Part shown: positions 1-10,240 of the stretch, one piece after another
Layout: each line of letters starts with the position of its first letter
How positions within the stretch are numbered: the first letter of the stretch is position 1
Assembly (NCBI GenBank): GCA_004352715.1
Contig: SCFE01000108.1
Span: forward strand, 1,154,690-1,218,689
DNA from: Hofstenia miamia
Lineage: Eukaryota > Xenacoelomorpha > Acoela
Direction of reading: 5' to 3'
Length of the DNA stretch: 64,000 nt
Position numbers and translations under genes: made by a program
Notes under the pieces: generated by a model
Told to the model about the DNA's origin: nothing
What the model saw: only the letters and a program-made list of their open reading frames with translations
Database searches by the model: none

Positions 1-344
1 GAATATAGTTTGGTAATACTCAAACCTGCCCTTAGAGATTTTTCTTCAGGAGAAGAAATATATCATTTCTAATGTAAATATACTTGTATATAATTCAAAA
101 GATTGGAAATTTTTATGATTTATCAATTTGTTATTCATGCTCATTACCGTGTATAAATAAAAGATTGTACACAAAAATTAACAGCTACCAAAATCTTATT
201 TTGCAATTTGGCTCTCGGCATAAGCTTGCTCGTTGTGTGTATAGTGAAAGGGTCGCGCATTTAATTTTCTACTTTTATGTATTAAAAAATTTCATATATC
301 CACTCGGAATCAAATCTGATAGATATTACACTTTATTATTATAG

Positions 345-364
345 TTCATGCACAATTCGAAGCG
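345..364 (+). CDS. ADRM1: candidate 20-nt mini-exon of ADRM1/Rpn13
   Basis: A TATAG acceptor precedes 345 and a GT follows 364. In the frame that joins the next exon in phase it reads HAQFEA, which fits the stretch just before the ALS..FS motif of ADRM1 (SPQFQQ in vertebrates). A 20-nt exon is unusual and its acceptor is only moderate, so this is a similarity- and phase-based guess. The exon upstream of it was not found. Confidence 0.4.
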
Positions 365-430
365 GTTTTTAAGATTTGTAATTGTAGTTCAATTTTGTAT
401 TATATTTCGAATTTTATTGTAGTGATTTAG

Positions 431-533
431 GCTCTGAGTAAGTTTTCAATGGCATTCAATAGTGGGCAGTTAGGTCCTCTCATTAGTCAATTCAATTTGG
501 GAGAAGAAGCTGTTACTGCAGCTAATAATTCAG
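431..533 (+). CDS. ADRM1: ADRM1/Rpn13 exon, DEUBAD domain
   Basis: ADRM1 (Rpn13) is the 19S proteasome subunit that binds ubiquitin through an N-terminal Pru domain and binds the deubiquitinase UCH37/UCHL5 through a C-terminal DEUBAD domain. This exon starts after a GATTTAG acceptor and ends before GTTTTC in phase 1. It encodes 34 residues containing SGQLGPLISQF and EEAVTAAN, which match the end of the DEUBAD domain closely (vertebrate SGQLGPLMCQF and AEAVEAAN). The frame is clean and joins the next exon in phase. The Pru domain and most of the gene lie left of the window. Confidence 0.85.
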
Positions 534-1015
534 GTTTTCTTGATTTTTATACATTATTTTATACATTTATCTAATTCGCCTTCTGGTTATTGAACGAAAT
601 TGGGTCTCTACGTAATAACCATCTGCAAGTCTGTCAAATTCGTAAATTTCAATGCTTGCATATATGAGGAAATTATTCATTGAATTTAATGTGCTGGTTT
701 TATTTTGTTCTGAGGATTGAATGTCATCAGAACTGTTTCTTTATGGTTGCAATGTCGAATGTATATAATTATAAATGCTTAATAAAATGCGCGATTTTGC
801 GCTAATATAAATGAATCTATAGCACATAAATTGAACATGTAGACGTCATCCTGTTGTTTTGATTTTGAGTTATGCTTTTTCTGCCGCAATGTGCAGAATT
901 TTAAGAAAACAATAGAATCATTTATATTTTATCTTATTTATTAGAAAACAATCAAAACGAGAGTGAAAAATATTAAATTCTGTTGTATATATTGTGTTTA
1001 CATAAACTCATTTAG

Positions 1016-1080
1016 ATCTTAAAGCTTTCATCAAAGCACTTGAAAAGAAAATTAAAGATGAGCGAATGGATACAGATTAA
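1016..1080 (+). CDS. ADRM1: ADRM1/Rpn13 terminal exon with stop
   Basis: The exon follows an ACTCATTTAG acceptor and continues the phase of the exon ending at 533 (G+AT gives Asp). It reads DLKAFIKALEKK and ends in ERMDTD before a TAA at 1078-1080. Vertebrate ADRM1 has GDVEAFAKAMQ here, followed by a longer acidic tail that ends DMSLD. This tail is shorter but keeps the charged, acidic end. The intron between the two exons is 482 nt. Confidence 0.85.
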
Positions 1081-1136
1081 ATTGAATAATTATTTTTGTC
1101 CGGTTACTAATATATTTTAGTTTAATTTATTTTGAA

Positions 1137-1142
1137 AATAAA
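1137..1142 (+). promoter_or_regulatory. poly(A) signal of ADRM1
   Basis: AATAAA lies 57 nt after the ADRM1 stop codon in an AT-rich stretch, which is a plausible polyadenylation signal. AATAAA is frequent by chance in DNA this AT-rich. Confidence 0.55.
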
Positions 1143-1684
1143 TAATTCTAACGCGTTCTTTCATCAGTTAAATTATCAAAATCTTTATTTTTATGCGAAA
1201 TTAGTCTAGTGATTGCAAAATCTTTCTACTCTTGAAGTTATGACCGGTTTTCATGTTGTTCATACGAGAATATGTAGGTTCTCTTTGACATGTTCTCGAT
1301 TGGTTAATTCAAAAAGTTGTTCTGTATTTTTGTTAATCTACATTTAGCTAGCAATTATTGTGGACTAAATTATGTTGAAAGTTTTTTTTAAGTGAAAGTC
1401 AGAAAATCTGGTTTTAATGGTTTACATTTTGACTATATTCATGTCATGATTTATTATTAATTCAATGTGACAAGTCTAAATTTTCAAGTTGGAAGGCAGA
1501 TCAATTTATCATCAGCATATTTAATAATAGATCCATTTATAATGTTTAAAGATTCACAATTTAAGGAGTCGATATATACATTCAACAGAAATGGTCCACA
1601 GACGGAAGTAAATTAATTATATGTAGAACCGCGTGTGCAAATTTAAGCCCTAAGTAATGAAACTACATCACAAAGAGGTTAAAT
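1143..1684. other. intergenic, no feature seen
   Basis: This is AT-rich sequence with stops in all frames, no long repeat, and no splice-bounded open frame that I recognise. Confidence 0.5.
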
Positions 1685-2310
1685 ATTGTTTAATCAATAG
1701 GGTCACCTGAAGAAAGCGAAGGCGTACCAGAAGGCAACATTTGCAATTATGACAAGACGAATTTACGTGGTGACTGTCTGTTATTAATAAGCGTGGAACA
1801 CGTCGAGTCGAGCATAACATGGAACATTCTAAGCAGTTTTTCTTTAATGTATAGCGGCTGGTCAGACGGTGCTATGCTTCCGCCGATGCTTGTATTTATA
1901 TCTGAAATATTTAAGAACACTTGTGTAGTGGTAGACCTCAAGGAATGATATTCGAGTATACCGAATCAGAATGGTTTGATATACGAACCTTTGAGGTATG
2001 TTTTATGATATTTTTACCCTCTACTATTAAAAGTCCTGGAAGAAAAATACTGATAGGTGATAATTTGAGCTCGCATATGTCTGAGGAGGTTGTTGATGCT
2101 TGTGAAAAATACGACATTTCTTTTGTATTTTTCCCTCTGGACGCAACGCATATCCTTGAGCCGATGGATTTTGTCGTCTTTGCTCCTGCCAAGCTGGAAG
2201 AAAATAGTACGAAAATGGCGAACTGAAACGAGGTGTAAAGGAGGAATTCCAAAAACCCAGATTGCTGGTTTGGTGAAGAAACTTCATAATTTTGAAGGTG
2301 CCGATGGAAT
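1685..2310 (+). pseudogene. pogo-like DDE transposase relic
   Basis: Pieces of a DDE_1 (pogo/Tigger/jerky-type) transposase can be read in order across frame changes. They are PEGNICNYDKTNL near 1727 (the usual NxDETN region), GWSDGAMLPPMLVF near 1860, then ESEWFDIRTFEVCF, KILIGDNLSSHMSEEV near 2041 and THILEPMDFVVFAP near 2149, and finally KWRTETRCKGGIPKTQI in another frame. GDNLSSH holds the second catalytic Asp of the family. Frameshifts near 1925 and 2195, an internal stop and the missing N-terminal DNA-binding domain make this a dead 3' fragment. No terminal inverted repeats were found. Confidence 0.75.
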
Positions 2311-2318
2311 GTCCACAA

Positions 2319-4395
2319 ATAATAATAATAATAATAAACTTTTATTTTAAAACGGATAAAAACATCCATTTAAGATGTAGAAATGCTAGATTTTCATTCC
2401 ACGAAGGAGCCGATATGGAAAGAGAAAGTTCTCGTTCAGAGTTGGTTTTTATTACTCCAGGGAGTCTCTCACGCAGTCGACTATCTCCATAATGTGAGCG
2501 TTGAGGTAGAATATCTTGCAGTACATGATTCTCAGAATCTAGTATCTGCTGAAGAATCCTATTATCAACTTTGGTTATGATTTTTTCAATAGGGGTATAA
2601 TTTGATATAATTTTAAGGCGTAAAGCTTTTTTCTGAACTTTATCTAAGAGCAGCATAAGGGATTTTGAGGAACCTCCCCAAACTGAACAACAATATGTTA
2701 GCGAGGGCATAACTAATGCATAGTATAGTGTTTTTAGTTCATATTGGCTAAATCCAAGATATTTCAATTTCAGCAATAAATACAACTTACTAGTTGCTTT
2801 TTAGCTATGCTCCTGGTGTGATGAGAAAATGAAAGTGCCTTGTCAAAGTACACACCATGCAATTTCAATACAGATTGTTGTGTGATATCTTGCCACTCAG
2901 GGACAGAGCTTTGACCAAAGTTAATGAGAAGTTCATTCGCCTTGCTATGATTAAAATGAAGGTTCTTGGATAAAAAATGAGCCTCAAGAAAATTGATTAC
3001 AAAATTGCTGTTGTCTCCAATATCGTACAAGCCTGGTACAATAACAGTATTACCGTCAGCAAAAGCTGATAGTGAGAAGTTAGCTATATCCTCTATTTGA
3101 TTGGTGTTATCACAGCAGAGTTAAAAAAAAACAGGACCACTGATGGTTCCTTGAGGAACTCCAAGTTCAATGTTGGCCATTTATAGTGGTGAAGTGGCTT
3201 CTTCTGGTGAGGAAACTGGTATACCACTTCATAATATGAGGATTTATGGGAGGATTCAATCTAGATAGATCGTCAATAATTGCTGTGTGGCTAGCCGTGT
3301 CGAATGCCTTAGACATGTCCAGCGTAATTACTCGGCAATCGTCATGGCTACTCCTGAATTTGTAAATCTGATGCAGGATCTTTATTAGTGCGCATGCTGT
3401 TGAACTTTGTTTATGAAAACCAAACTGCAAAGGACTTAATGATCTGTGATATGAGTTAGAAACATATTTGTCATATACCATTCTTTCAAAGACCCGAGAA
3501 AGAATAGACGGGAGCGATATTGGCCGTAAATCTTTCGGTTCCTTAGGGTTGGCCTTCTTAGGTCTAATGTTAGAGATTTTCCATGCATCAGGAAACACAT
3601 CACAGTAAAGTGAAAGATTGAATAATGAACAAACAGGATCAGCAAGATAGGCAGCACCGTATTTAAAAACCCAGAAAGGCAAACCGTTCATTTCACAGCT
3701 CGTTTTCTTGATTCGATTCCGATAATGATAAACTTCATTAAGATAAAAATAAGAAACGTCTTGCAGTAATGGGATCTTGTCCCGCCAATCAGACACGAGT
3801 AAAGAGTTATTAGCATTAGAAACAGAGAACGAATTAAAATAGTCATTGACGTTATCAGCGTTAAAATCATCACAGGAGCCTGGGGTAGCATGAATAAGGG
3901 AGTTGACTTTAGCCACCAATTCGTCGAACCTATTTTATCTAGATACCTGTAATTGGCCTTTATCTTTTCTCTCCATAAAAGTTTGTTCTTCTTGAGAGGA
4001 ATTTTAATGACAGGGGTTACGTATTCAGGATCTCTATCTCGTATGACCACTCTCCGAAGAGGACAGTTCTCCTCAAAGAGTCGATGTAGAATATTATCAA
4101 AGTGGGAAACAGCAATATTAATATCCGAACAGTAAAATATATTACTAAAGTTTGCCATTGACAGACTGTTAGTGAATTGCACTTCTCACGTTGATCCCTG
4201 AAATAAACTGTCTGTTTGCGTTTTGGACACAAGAGCAGAGAACAGATGGCAGCCCGATTATCACTGGAAACCAATGATTGATATGTGAATGATTGGAGAA
4301 AGTCGGGTTTCGTGCAGAGTACCTTGTCAAGGACCCTATTACCATGCGTGAATTCAAAGTTGACCTGAAAAATGCCGCATTTTTCCATAATTTGC
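2319..4395 (-). mobile_element. CR1-like non-LTR retrotransposon, 3' part, degenerate
   Basis: Read leftward, the remains start at the end of an APE endonuclease (about 4395-4200) and pass through a linker (4182-3920). The RT domain follows (about 3919-3030) with LRPISLPSILSRVFERM, LQFGFHKQSSTACAL, LDMSKAFDTASHTAI and GVPQGTISGPVFF. The catalytic motif is FADG near 3058 instead of Y/FADD. The C-terminal domain (2785-2342, with LTYCCSVWGG) ends at a stop just before an (ATT)n tail at 2319-2340, which marks the true 3' end. Several frameshifts make it non-functional. The 5' part is lost in the adjacent 1-kb gap. The layout resembles the PHD-containing element at 12213-15163. Confidence 0.8.
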
Positions 4396-5395
4396 NNNNN
4401 NNNNNNNNNNNNNNNNNNNNNNNNNNNNNNNNNNNNNNNNNNNNNNNNNNNNNNNNNNNNNNNNNNNNNNNNNNNNNNNNNNNNNNNNNNNNNNNNNNNN
4501 NNNNNNNNNNNNNNNNNNNNNNNNNNNNNNNNNNNNNNNNNNNNNNNNNNNNNNNNNNNNNNNNNNNNNNNNNNNNNNNNNNNNNNNNNNNNNNNNNNNN
4601 NNNNNNNNNNNNNNNNNNNNNNNNNNNNNNNNNNNNNNNNNNNNNNNNNNNNNNNNNNNNNNNNNNNNNNNNNNNNNNNNNNNNNNNNNNNNNNNNNNNN
4701 NNNNNNNNNNNNNNNNNNNNNNNNNNNNNNNNNNNNNNNNNNNNNNNNNNNNNNNNNNNNNNNNNNNNNNNNNNNNNNNNNNNNNNNNNNNNNNNNNNNN
4801 NNNNNNNNNNNNNNNNNNNNNNNNNNNNNNNNNNNNNNNNNNNNNNNNNNNNNNNNNNNNNNNNNNNNNNNNNNNNNNNNNNNNNNNNNNNNNNNNNNNN
4901 NNNNNNNNNNNNNNNNNNNNNNNNNNNNNNNNNNNNNNNNNNNNNNNNNNNNNNNNNNNNNNNNNNNNNNNNNNNNNNNNNNNNNNNNNNNNNNNNNNNN
5001 NNNNNNNNNNNNNNNNNNNNNNNNNNNNNNNNNNNNNNNNNNNNNNNNNNNNNNNNNNNNNNNNNNNNNNNNNNNNNNNNNNNNNNNNNNNNNNNNNNNN
5101 NNNNNNNNNNNNNNNNNNNNNNNNNNNNNNNNNNNNNNNNNNNNNNNNNNNNNNNNNNNNNNNNNNNNNNNNNNNNNNNNNNNNNNNNNNNNNNNNNNNN
5201 NNNNNNNNNNNNNNNNNNNNNNNNNNNNNNNNNNNNNNNNNNNNNNNNNNNNNNNNNNNNNNNNNNNNNNNNNNNNNNNNNNNNNNNNNNNNNNNNNNNN
5301 NNNNNNNNNNNNNNNNNNNNNNNNNNNNNNNNNNNNNNNNNNNNNNNNNNNNNNNNNNNNNNNNNNNNNNNNNNNNNNNNNNNNNNNNNNNNNNN
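4396..5395. other. assembly gap, 1000 N
   Basis: A round 1000-base run of N, probably of arbitrary length. It separates two leftward retrotransposons of different families, so the 3' end of one and the 5' end of the other are missing. Confidence 0.99.
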
Positions 5396-5908
5396 CAATC
5401 AGTTGTCATATGCATATTGTTTACGTATATACTGAAAAGAAGGGGACCAAGAATTGTTCCTTGAGGAACACCATTATTAACAGGTAGCCAATCTGAAAAA
5501 ACATCGCTAATCTATACTCTCTGATATCTATGCTTCAAATAACTAGTTAACAAATTTCTGCTATTATAAGAAAATCCCATATGTGATAATTTTTCTATAA
5601 GTATGCTATGATTAATAGAATCGAAAGCTTTAGAAAGGTCTAAGCAAGCAATAGCAACGAATTTATTTGCATCAAGTGAAGATCTCCAATTCTCTGTAGC
5701 TTTTAAAAGTGCATCAGAAATTTTTTCGAAATCCAAATTGAGTATTTGACAAAAGATTATATTTATTTAGGTGTTCTGTTATTTGATCGTGCAATAATCT
5801 CTCGAATATTTTGCTTATTGGAGTATACACAGGAAGCCAGTTTTCTGAAGAAATGGCCGATTTAAGATTGTTAATATTTCCAGTACTATTTTCACGGATT
5901 TTAACCAC
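5396..5908 (-). pseudogene. RT domain of the 2A/SGNH element
   Basis: Reverse transcriptase fingers and palm start in two overlapping frames. PISKIFERLLHDQITEHL and TQFGFRKNF (5820-5714) are followed in another frame by ACLDLSKAFDSINHSILIEK (5665-5606) and, after a stop, NNGVPQGTILGPLLFSVYV (5490-5430). The YADD catalytic box would fall in the gap. The frame changes show decay. Confidence 0.8.
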
Positions 5909-6037
5909 TTTGTGACATTATTCGAAGACGATTCAGATTTAGAAAACTCAATACATGTAATGCAGTGGTCAGAAAAAGGGCATTCAGATGAGTAAAAACT
6001 ATATGATGCATTATTTGTTTCGGCGAGCACAATGAAA

Positions 6038-7039
6038 TCAATTAGCGTGGTACTTGGTACTTGATGATGTGATTCTAGTCGGCAGTGTTGCGTTAGCCAA
6101 TTTTAAATTGAAAGCATTTAATATTAGGTCAATTTTGCACTGTTCATTAGTGTTAAAGTAATTAAGGTTCCAGTCTCCAAGTAGCATTAAATCTTTATTT
6201 TCAGAACAAGCTAAAGATAATTCCTCTTCTAATTGCTGAATAAATAGATTAGCAAATTTCTTGTTTGGACAGTAAGATACATTTAACAACTGTTTTTTAA
6301 ATTGAGAATTTTTTATTGGATTATTAATTTCTACCCATAGACTTTCAAAATTAGATGTTAGATTATTCCCAATATCATTGCGTTGTTTTGGATTAAATGA
6401 CTTTGGTATTAGAAATAGAACTCCACCACCTTTTGTTTTACCTAATGGATTGCTGGATAATCTGTCTCTCCTAAATACTGTATATTTTTCGCTGTTAAAA
6501 GACCACATACTATCAAGATCGTCAATTTTTAACCAAGTTTCCGAAATAGCTAAGATGACATCATTTTTAAAGCTTGAAATTAATTGTTTATATTCAACAT
6601 TTTTGCTGCTAAGATTTTGAAAGTTCAAATGTAAGTAGTTAACAGAATTTGTGATTCCATTTAGCTTTTTAAAGAAAGATTCGAAAGTTAAAATCGGACC
6701 TGGATTTGTTTCAATACCATATACAGTTAATAAAAGGAAATATATAATAGCAGTTATTAGTTTCTTTTTAATGCTGATAACAATAGCGAAAATGGGATTG
6801 AGCGAAACAACAAAATTTTTACTTTTACTAAAAGAAGATGCTTTATGGATATGAAGATAGAAAGATGTTGGCAAAATTGAATCGAATTCACAAGTGTTAT
6901 GAGTACCAATGAGATAAATAACGGCAAATAGTAAAATTTTTGATGTAAACATAAACTTAATTTTAGGGTTATTGTAAGTTCTCCGTAGCCTGGGCGTTTG
7001 GAAACAAATATATAATAATTCACAAGACATAGTTAACAT
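6038..7039 (-). pseudogene. ORF2 N-terminus: hydrophobic leader, 2A-like motif, APE endonuclease
   Basis: An open frame of 333 residues begins at an ATG that overlaps the end of ORF1 by about 20 nt. Residues 27-47 and 80-107 are strongly hydrophobic and lead straight into GIETNPGP at residues 108-115. The APE-type endonuclease follows: ISETWLK, FRRDR, GGGVLFLIP, LLGDWNLNYF and PTRI. The frame stops at 6038, but the domain continues in another frame with ECPFSDHCIT (about 5965), the SDH motif that closes APE domains. A frameshift therefore separates the two parts. APE nicks target DNA for reverse transcription; the leader could act as a 2A or signal sequence. Confidence 0.8.
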
Positions 7040-7928
7040 TTAAAAAGTTTCTTAGCTGCTGAATTAGGTCGCGTGCAGTGTTAATTGGTGATATTTGCGG
7101 AGTAGCGGCGACTTCTGCGTAAGAGCGATGGGTTGTAGAGGGTACCCTCCGTGTGACGCGAGGCTGATTAATTAGCGCTGATTGATTAGGATTGAAAGTT
7201 CGCGTGGCGCTCCTAATTGTCGGGTTACGGTGCGTGCGGTTAACTAGATGCGGTTCTTCAAAGGAATGCTTGATTGCTAAAGCTAGTTTTGCATAACCGC
7301 GAATGGAGAAATGTATACCGTTACGTGTGAACAATGTAGAATTCGGGTGATTTCCTAAATAAAAAGTATTAGTAATTTTAAAAACTGTGTAATTTAATAA
7401 TTTATAATTTTGGTGAAAGAAAATGTTTAGTTCTGCGGCTTTCTTAGTGAGGGTGTGGTTATTCGGAAATGGTGCAACTTCCCCGACGTGGATTTTAGCG
7501 TTCCTAAAATGGTTACTAACGTGCTTAAGTAAATTAGAAAACTTATCTTTAATGTCAGTAACGTTCTGCATTATATCATTTCGTCCGACAGTGATGAGGA
7601 CGTTCTTTATTTTTTTGTTGGATGCATAACTTTGTAGCGTAGCAGAAATATCGTCTATTGTTGCTCCAGGATAAGAATGTATGGTGACGGTGTGTCCTTT
7701 AATGAGGTGTTTTGAACGCAAGTGTCGATACATCGATGTTCCTATGATGAGAAAATCTGTGTCTTCTCTTAGCTTTTTTGGGTGGAATCTCGCTGTGATT
7801 TTGGAGTGATTCAGATCTTCAGGCGTTGGATTTTCTGGTGATGACGTTTGTGTTTGTGTGTTGCAGTTGTTTGGTGTGATTTGCGTTTGTTTATCAATGG
7901 TGATTGCATCTTCTTCAGCGTGGCATGT
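7020..7928 (-). pseudogene. ORF1 with SGNH hydrolase (esterase)-like domain
   Basis: About 300 residues upstream of ORF2 carry the blocks of an SGNH/GDSL-like hydrolase. They are FLIIGTSMYRHL (block I, with GTS in place of GDS), a GATIDD region, LITVGRNDI (the GxND block) and NGIHFSIRGYAKLA (the terminal His block). A basic C-terminal tail follows. CR1-group ORF1 proteins often carry such an esterase domain. The frame reads through from the single N at 7929 to a TGA at 7020-7022. The sequence right of 7929 duplicates part of this ORF and is probably an assembly artefact, so the true N-terminus is unknown. Confidence 0.75.
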
Positions 7929-8121
7929 NTTAGAAAACTTATCTTTAATGTCAGTAACGTTCTGCATTATATCATTTCGTCCGACAGTGATGAGAACGTT
8001 CTTCATTTTTTCGTTGGATGCATAACTTTGTAGCGTAGCAGAAATATCGTCTATTGTTGCTCCAGGATAAGAATGCACGGTGACGGTGTGTCCTTTAATG
8101 AGGTGCTTTGAACGCAAGTGT
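7929..8121. repeat. single-N junction followed by a 190-bp duplicate of 7535-7724
   Basis: After the N at 7929 the sequence repeats 7535-7724 almost exactly (TAGAAAACTTATCTTTAATG at both starts). It then diverges after 8121. A direct copy that starts exactly at an N points to two overlapping contig ends or haplotypes laid end to end, not to a biological tandem repeat. Confidence 0.7.
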
Positions 8122-8480
8122 ATACATTGAGCAATAAATTTGCTTTGACTCTTATGAGTTTTTTAGAAAATAGAAAATATCGGGTTTTAATGATATAATA
8201 TCGAGGCGTGCCCCAAGTCAAAGACTAGGGCCAATTGCATTTGGAATGTGTAAATGACATTATTAAGCATGTAAATCATAGTGAACTATATCCATTTGCT
8301 GATGATACCTTCTTCATAAATACAGATAATGATGCATTTAGAGCCACAAAAAGTTTAATAAGTGATATTGAAAATCTTTCTAGATATTTCTCATCCAATC
8401 AATTAAAAATAAACGCCATTCAAAATATTTTCCACTATTTCTGTAAAAGAAATAGCAATAACTATACAAAATAGAATTCA
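8122..8480 (+). mobile_element. RT palm fragment, third retrotransposon family
   Basis: The sequence aligns with the + strand copies at 15164-16771 and 18360-19860. It reads NDIIKHVNHSELYPFADDTF and ENLSRYFSSNQLKIN, so it includes an intact FADD catalytic motif. Its GVPQG box is damaged. Just upstream, 8134-8152 resembles the 3' terminal sequence of the same family (GCTTTGACTCTTA, also at 19840), so a tail appears joined directly to an internal body segment. Confidence 0.7.
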
Positions 8481-8528
8481 GTTATATAAAAATGGAAATT
8501 AGGACTATGTTATCATACTTACAATTTT

Positions 8529-8714
8529 TTGTCTATTGTTGATATCAAGGCTGATCAATCTTACAGACTTTCAAATATGGAAAATATCAACAAAGGTGTT
8601 TCACAAGGTTCCGTTTTTGGCCCATTTCCTTTCAATATATGTACTCACTCCTTAAATTGTGAATCTTTAAACATTTCAAATGAAACTATTATAAAATATG
8701 CGGATTACAATTGA
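8529..8714 (+). mobile_element. short RT fragment
   Basis: A 61-codon frame includes INKGVSQGSVFGPFPFNIC and ends with KYADYN. This is the spacing of the GVPQGSVLGP and YADD boxes of non-LTR reverse transcriptases with substitutions. It is a relic of a family different from its left neighbour. Confidence 0.6.
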
Positions 8715-9534
8715 TTTATTTTCTCAATTTTTAAAATTTAGACTTAACATTTTCAATTAAAAAACAAAATCAATCTTGTTATGAGGAAAATTAATTTGAA
8801 ATCAATTAAATAAAATTACTTGATGTGATTGCATCATTGAAATGGATTTCTATTCTTCACTGGATTTTCAATAAATAATATATTTCCCAAGTTTATAAAA
8901 ACCAATAAGACATTTCTATATAATACTGAAAATAAAAACATTTTTAATTCAAGATTAAGCTGAAATTTTATTCAATTCATTAGTTAATTCTATTGTAATA
9001 ATAGTAAGAATCAAAGTAAATTTATTGCTGTAAGCTACAATGCAAAACTACAAGCTACAATCTACACGTATTTACAAAATAATAATAAAGTATATATAAT
9101 ATAAATGTGTGTGCTTGTGTGTGTTGGGTTTTCTAGCGCTATACAAAATTTCGAATGAGTAGTGTGCTATTGTCACTAAGTATGCAGTGTCTATTAAGGA
9201 GGAATATGTGTGCAATTTTTCTAAATTTCTTGTAATTTAGTTCGATTTTAATTTCACGATCTAGGTTATTTCACATTTTATAACTATGTAGTGAAACTAT
9301 TAGAGTTTTTATCTAAGCATAAATTACATGCTTGTGTACAATTATAAGAGTTATTTGAGGGTTTTTGGTATCTCCATCTTAATGCAATTTCTGATTCCCT
9401 CAAGTTTAATCATCCGTATTGACGCAATAAATTCAATTTCATAATAATTCCTAAAGCATGGTTTTTAATGTGAAAATAACCACAGATTCTTGTATATCAA
9501 CATAAAATTGACCAAAAACGCTGAAAAAAAGTAC
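8715..9534. other. no feature seen
   Basis: AT-rich sequence with stops in every frame. A short GT-rich stretch lies near 9105-9125. I recognise nothing else. Confidence 0.5.
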
Positions 9535-10240
9535 TCAACTAAAAAAATTTTTGTCACACAGTGTTATGAATATTATCAATAGCCTTTTCACGCGTTTTTG
9601 TACATCTAGTAAATTTTTTAGTAGAGGAATCACATTTAGAAAACGTGACAAGTGTAATGCCATGGTCAGAATAAGGGTATTCAGATGAATCAAAATTATA
9701 ACATGCAGCATGTGTTTCAGAAAGCACACTGTAATCAATTAATGTTCTACTCCATGCTGTTATTCTAGTCAACAACATTTCATTAGCAATATTAAATTGA
9801 ATGTATTTAAAAGTAGGTCAATTTTTCACTGTTCATTAGTGTTAAAATAATTCAGGTTCCAGTCTCCAAACAGCATTATATCTTTCTTTTCAGAACAAGC
9901 TAAAAAGAATTCATCTTCTAATTGCTCAATGAACTGTTTAGTGAGTTTCTTGTTAGGAAGATAAGATTCATTTAATAACTGCTTCTTAAATTATGAATTT
10001 TTGATTGGATTATTAATTTCTACTCATAGACTTTCAAAATTTGACGCTAGATTACAATTGAAATCATTTTGTAGCGTAGGATTAAATGATTTCAGGATTA
10101 GAAATAGAGCACCCCATACTCTTTGTTTTACTTAGTGGATTGTTGAGTAATCTGTTTTTCCAGAATACTGTAAGTGATTTGTTTTTAAACTACCACATAT
10201 TATCGAGATTTCTTAACCAAGCCTACCGGTATTTGTTGGG
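9535..10240 (-). mobile_element. APE fragment of the 2A/SGNH element family
   Basis: Read leftward, this parallels 5930-6560 of the element to its left. Both share the nucleotide stretch CACTGTTCATTAGTGTTAAA (9827 and 6139) and the closing motif EYPYSDHGITLVTFSKC (9690-9640), with its SDH triplet. Frameshifts and substitutions show an old, dead copy. It stops near 9535, before the RT. Confidence 0.75.

Larger units (their letters stand above)
5396..8121 (-). mobile_element. CR1/L2-like retrotransposon with SGNH ORF1 and 2A-like ORF2
   Basis: This leftward non-LTR element is truncated by the gap. From 5' to 3' it shows an ORF1 with an SGNH/esterase-like domain (8117-7020), an overlapping ORF2 start (ATG at 7039), a 2A-like motif (6718-6695), an APE endonuclease (about 6660-5930), then RT motifs FGFRKNF, LDLSKAFDSINHS and NNGVPQGTILGPLLF (5470) up to the gap. 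ORF2 is broken by a frameshift near 6038 and others near 5715-5900, so this copy is inactive although much of it is well preserved. An esterase ORF1 is typical of CR1-group elements. A related APE fragment lies at 9535-10240. Confidence 0.8.

Noticed and set aside
1-72. Open frame with LKPALRDFSSGEEIYHF resembling the ADRM1 region before its last exons
   Set aside because: A stop follows before any usable donor, and the phase does not fit the candidate mini-exon at 345. Similarity is limited to SGEE-type residues.
84-344. 86-residue + strand frame
   Set aside because: It lies in the presumed ADRM1 intron region, has no domain or splice support, and its composition is that of AT-rich noise.
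2319-2337. Stand-alone AAT microsatellite
   Set aside because: Its position directly after the RT stop and similar (ATT)n text at 15140 show it is a retrotransposon 3' tail.
4169-5487. Long open frames across 4396-5395 and 17360-18359
   Set aside because: They consist of N; the lack of stops is an artefact.
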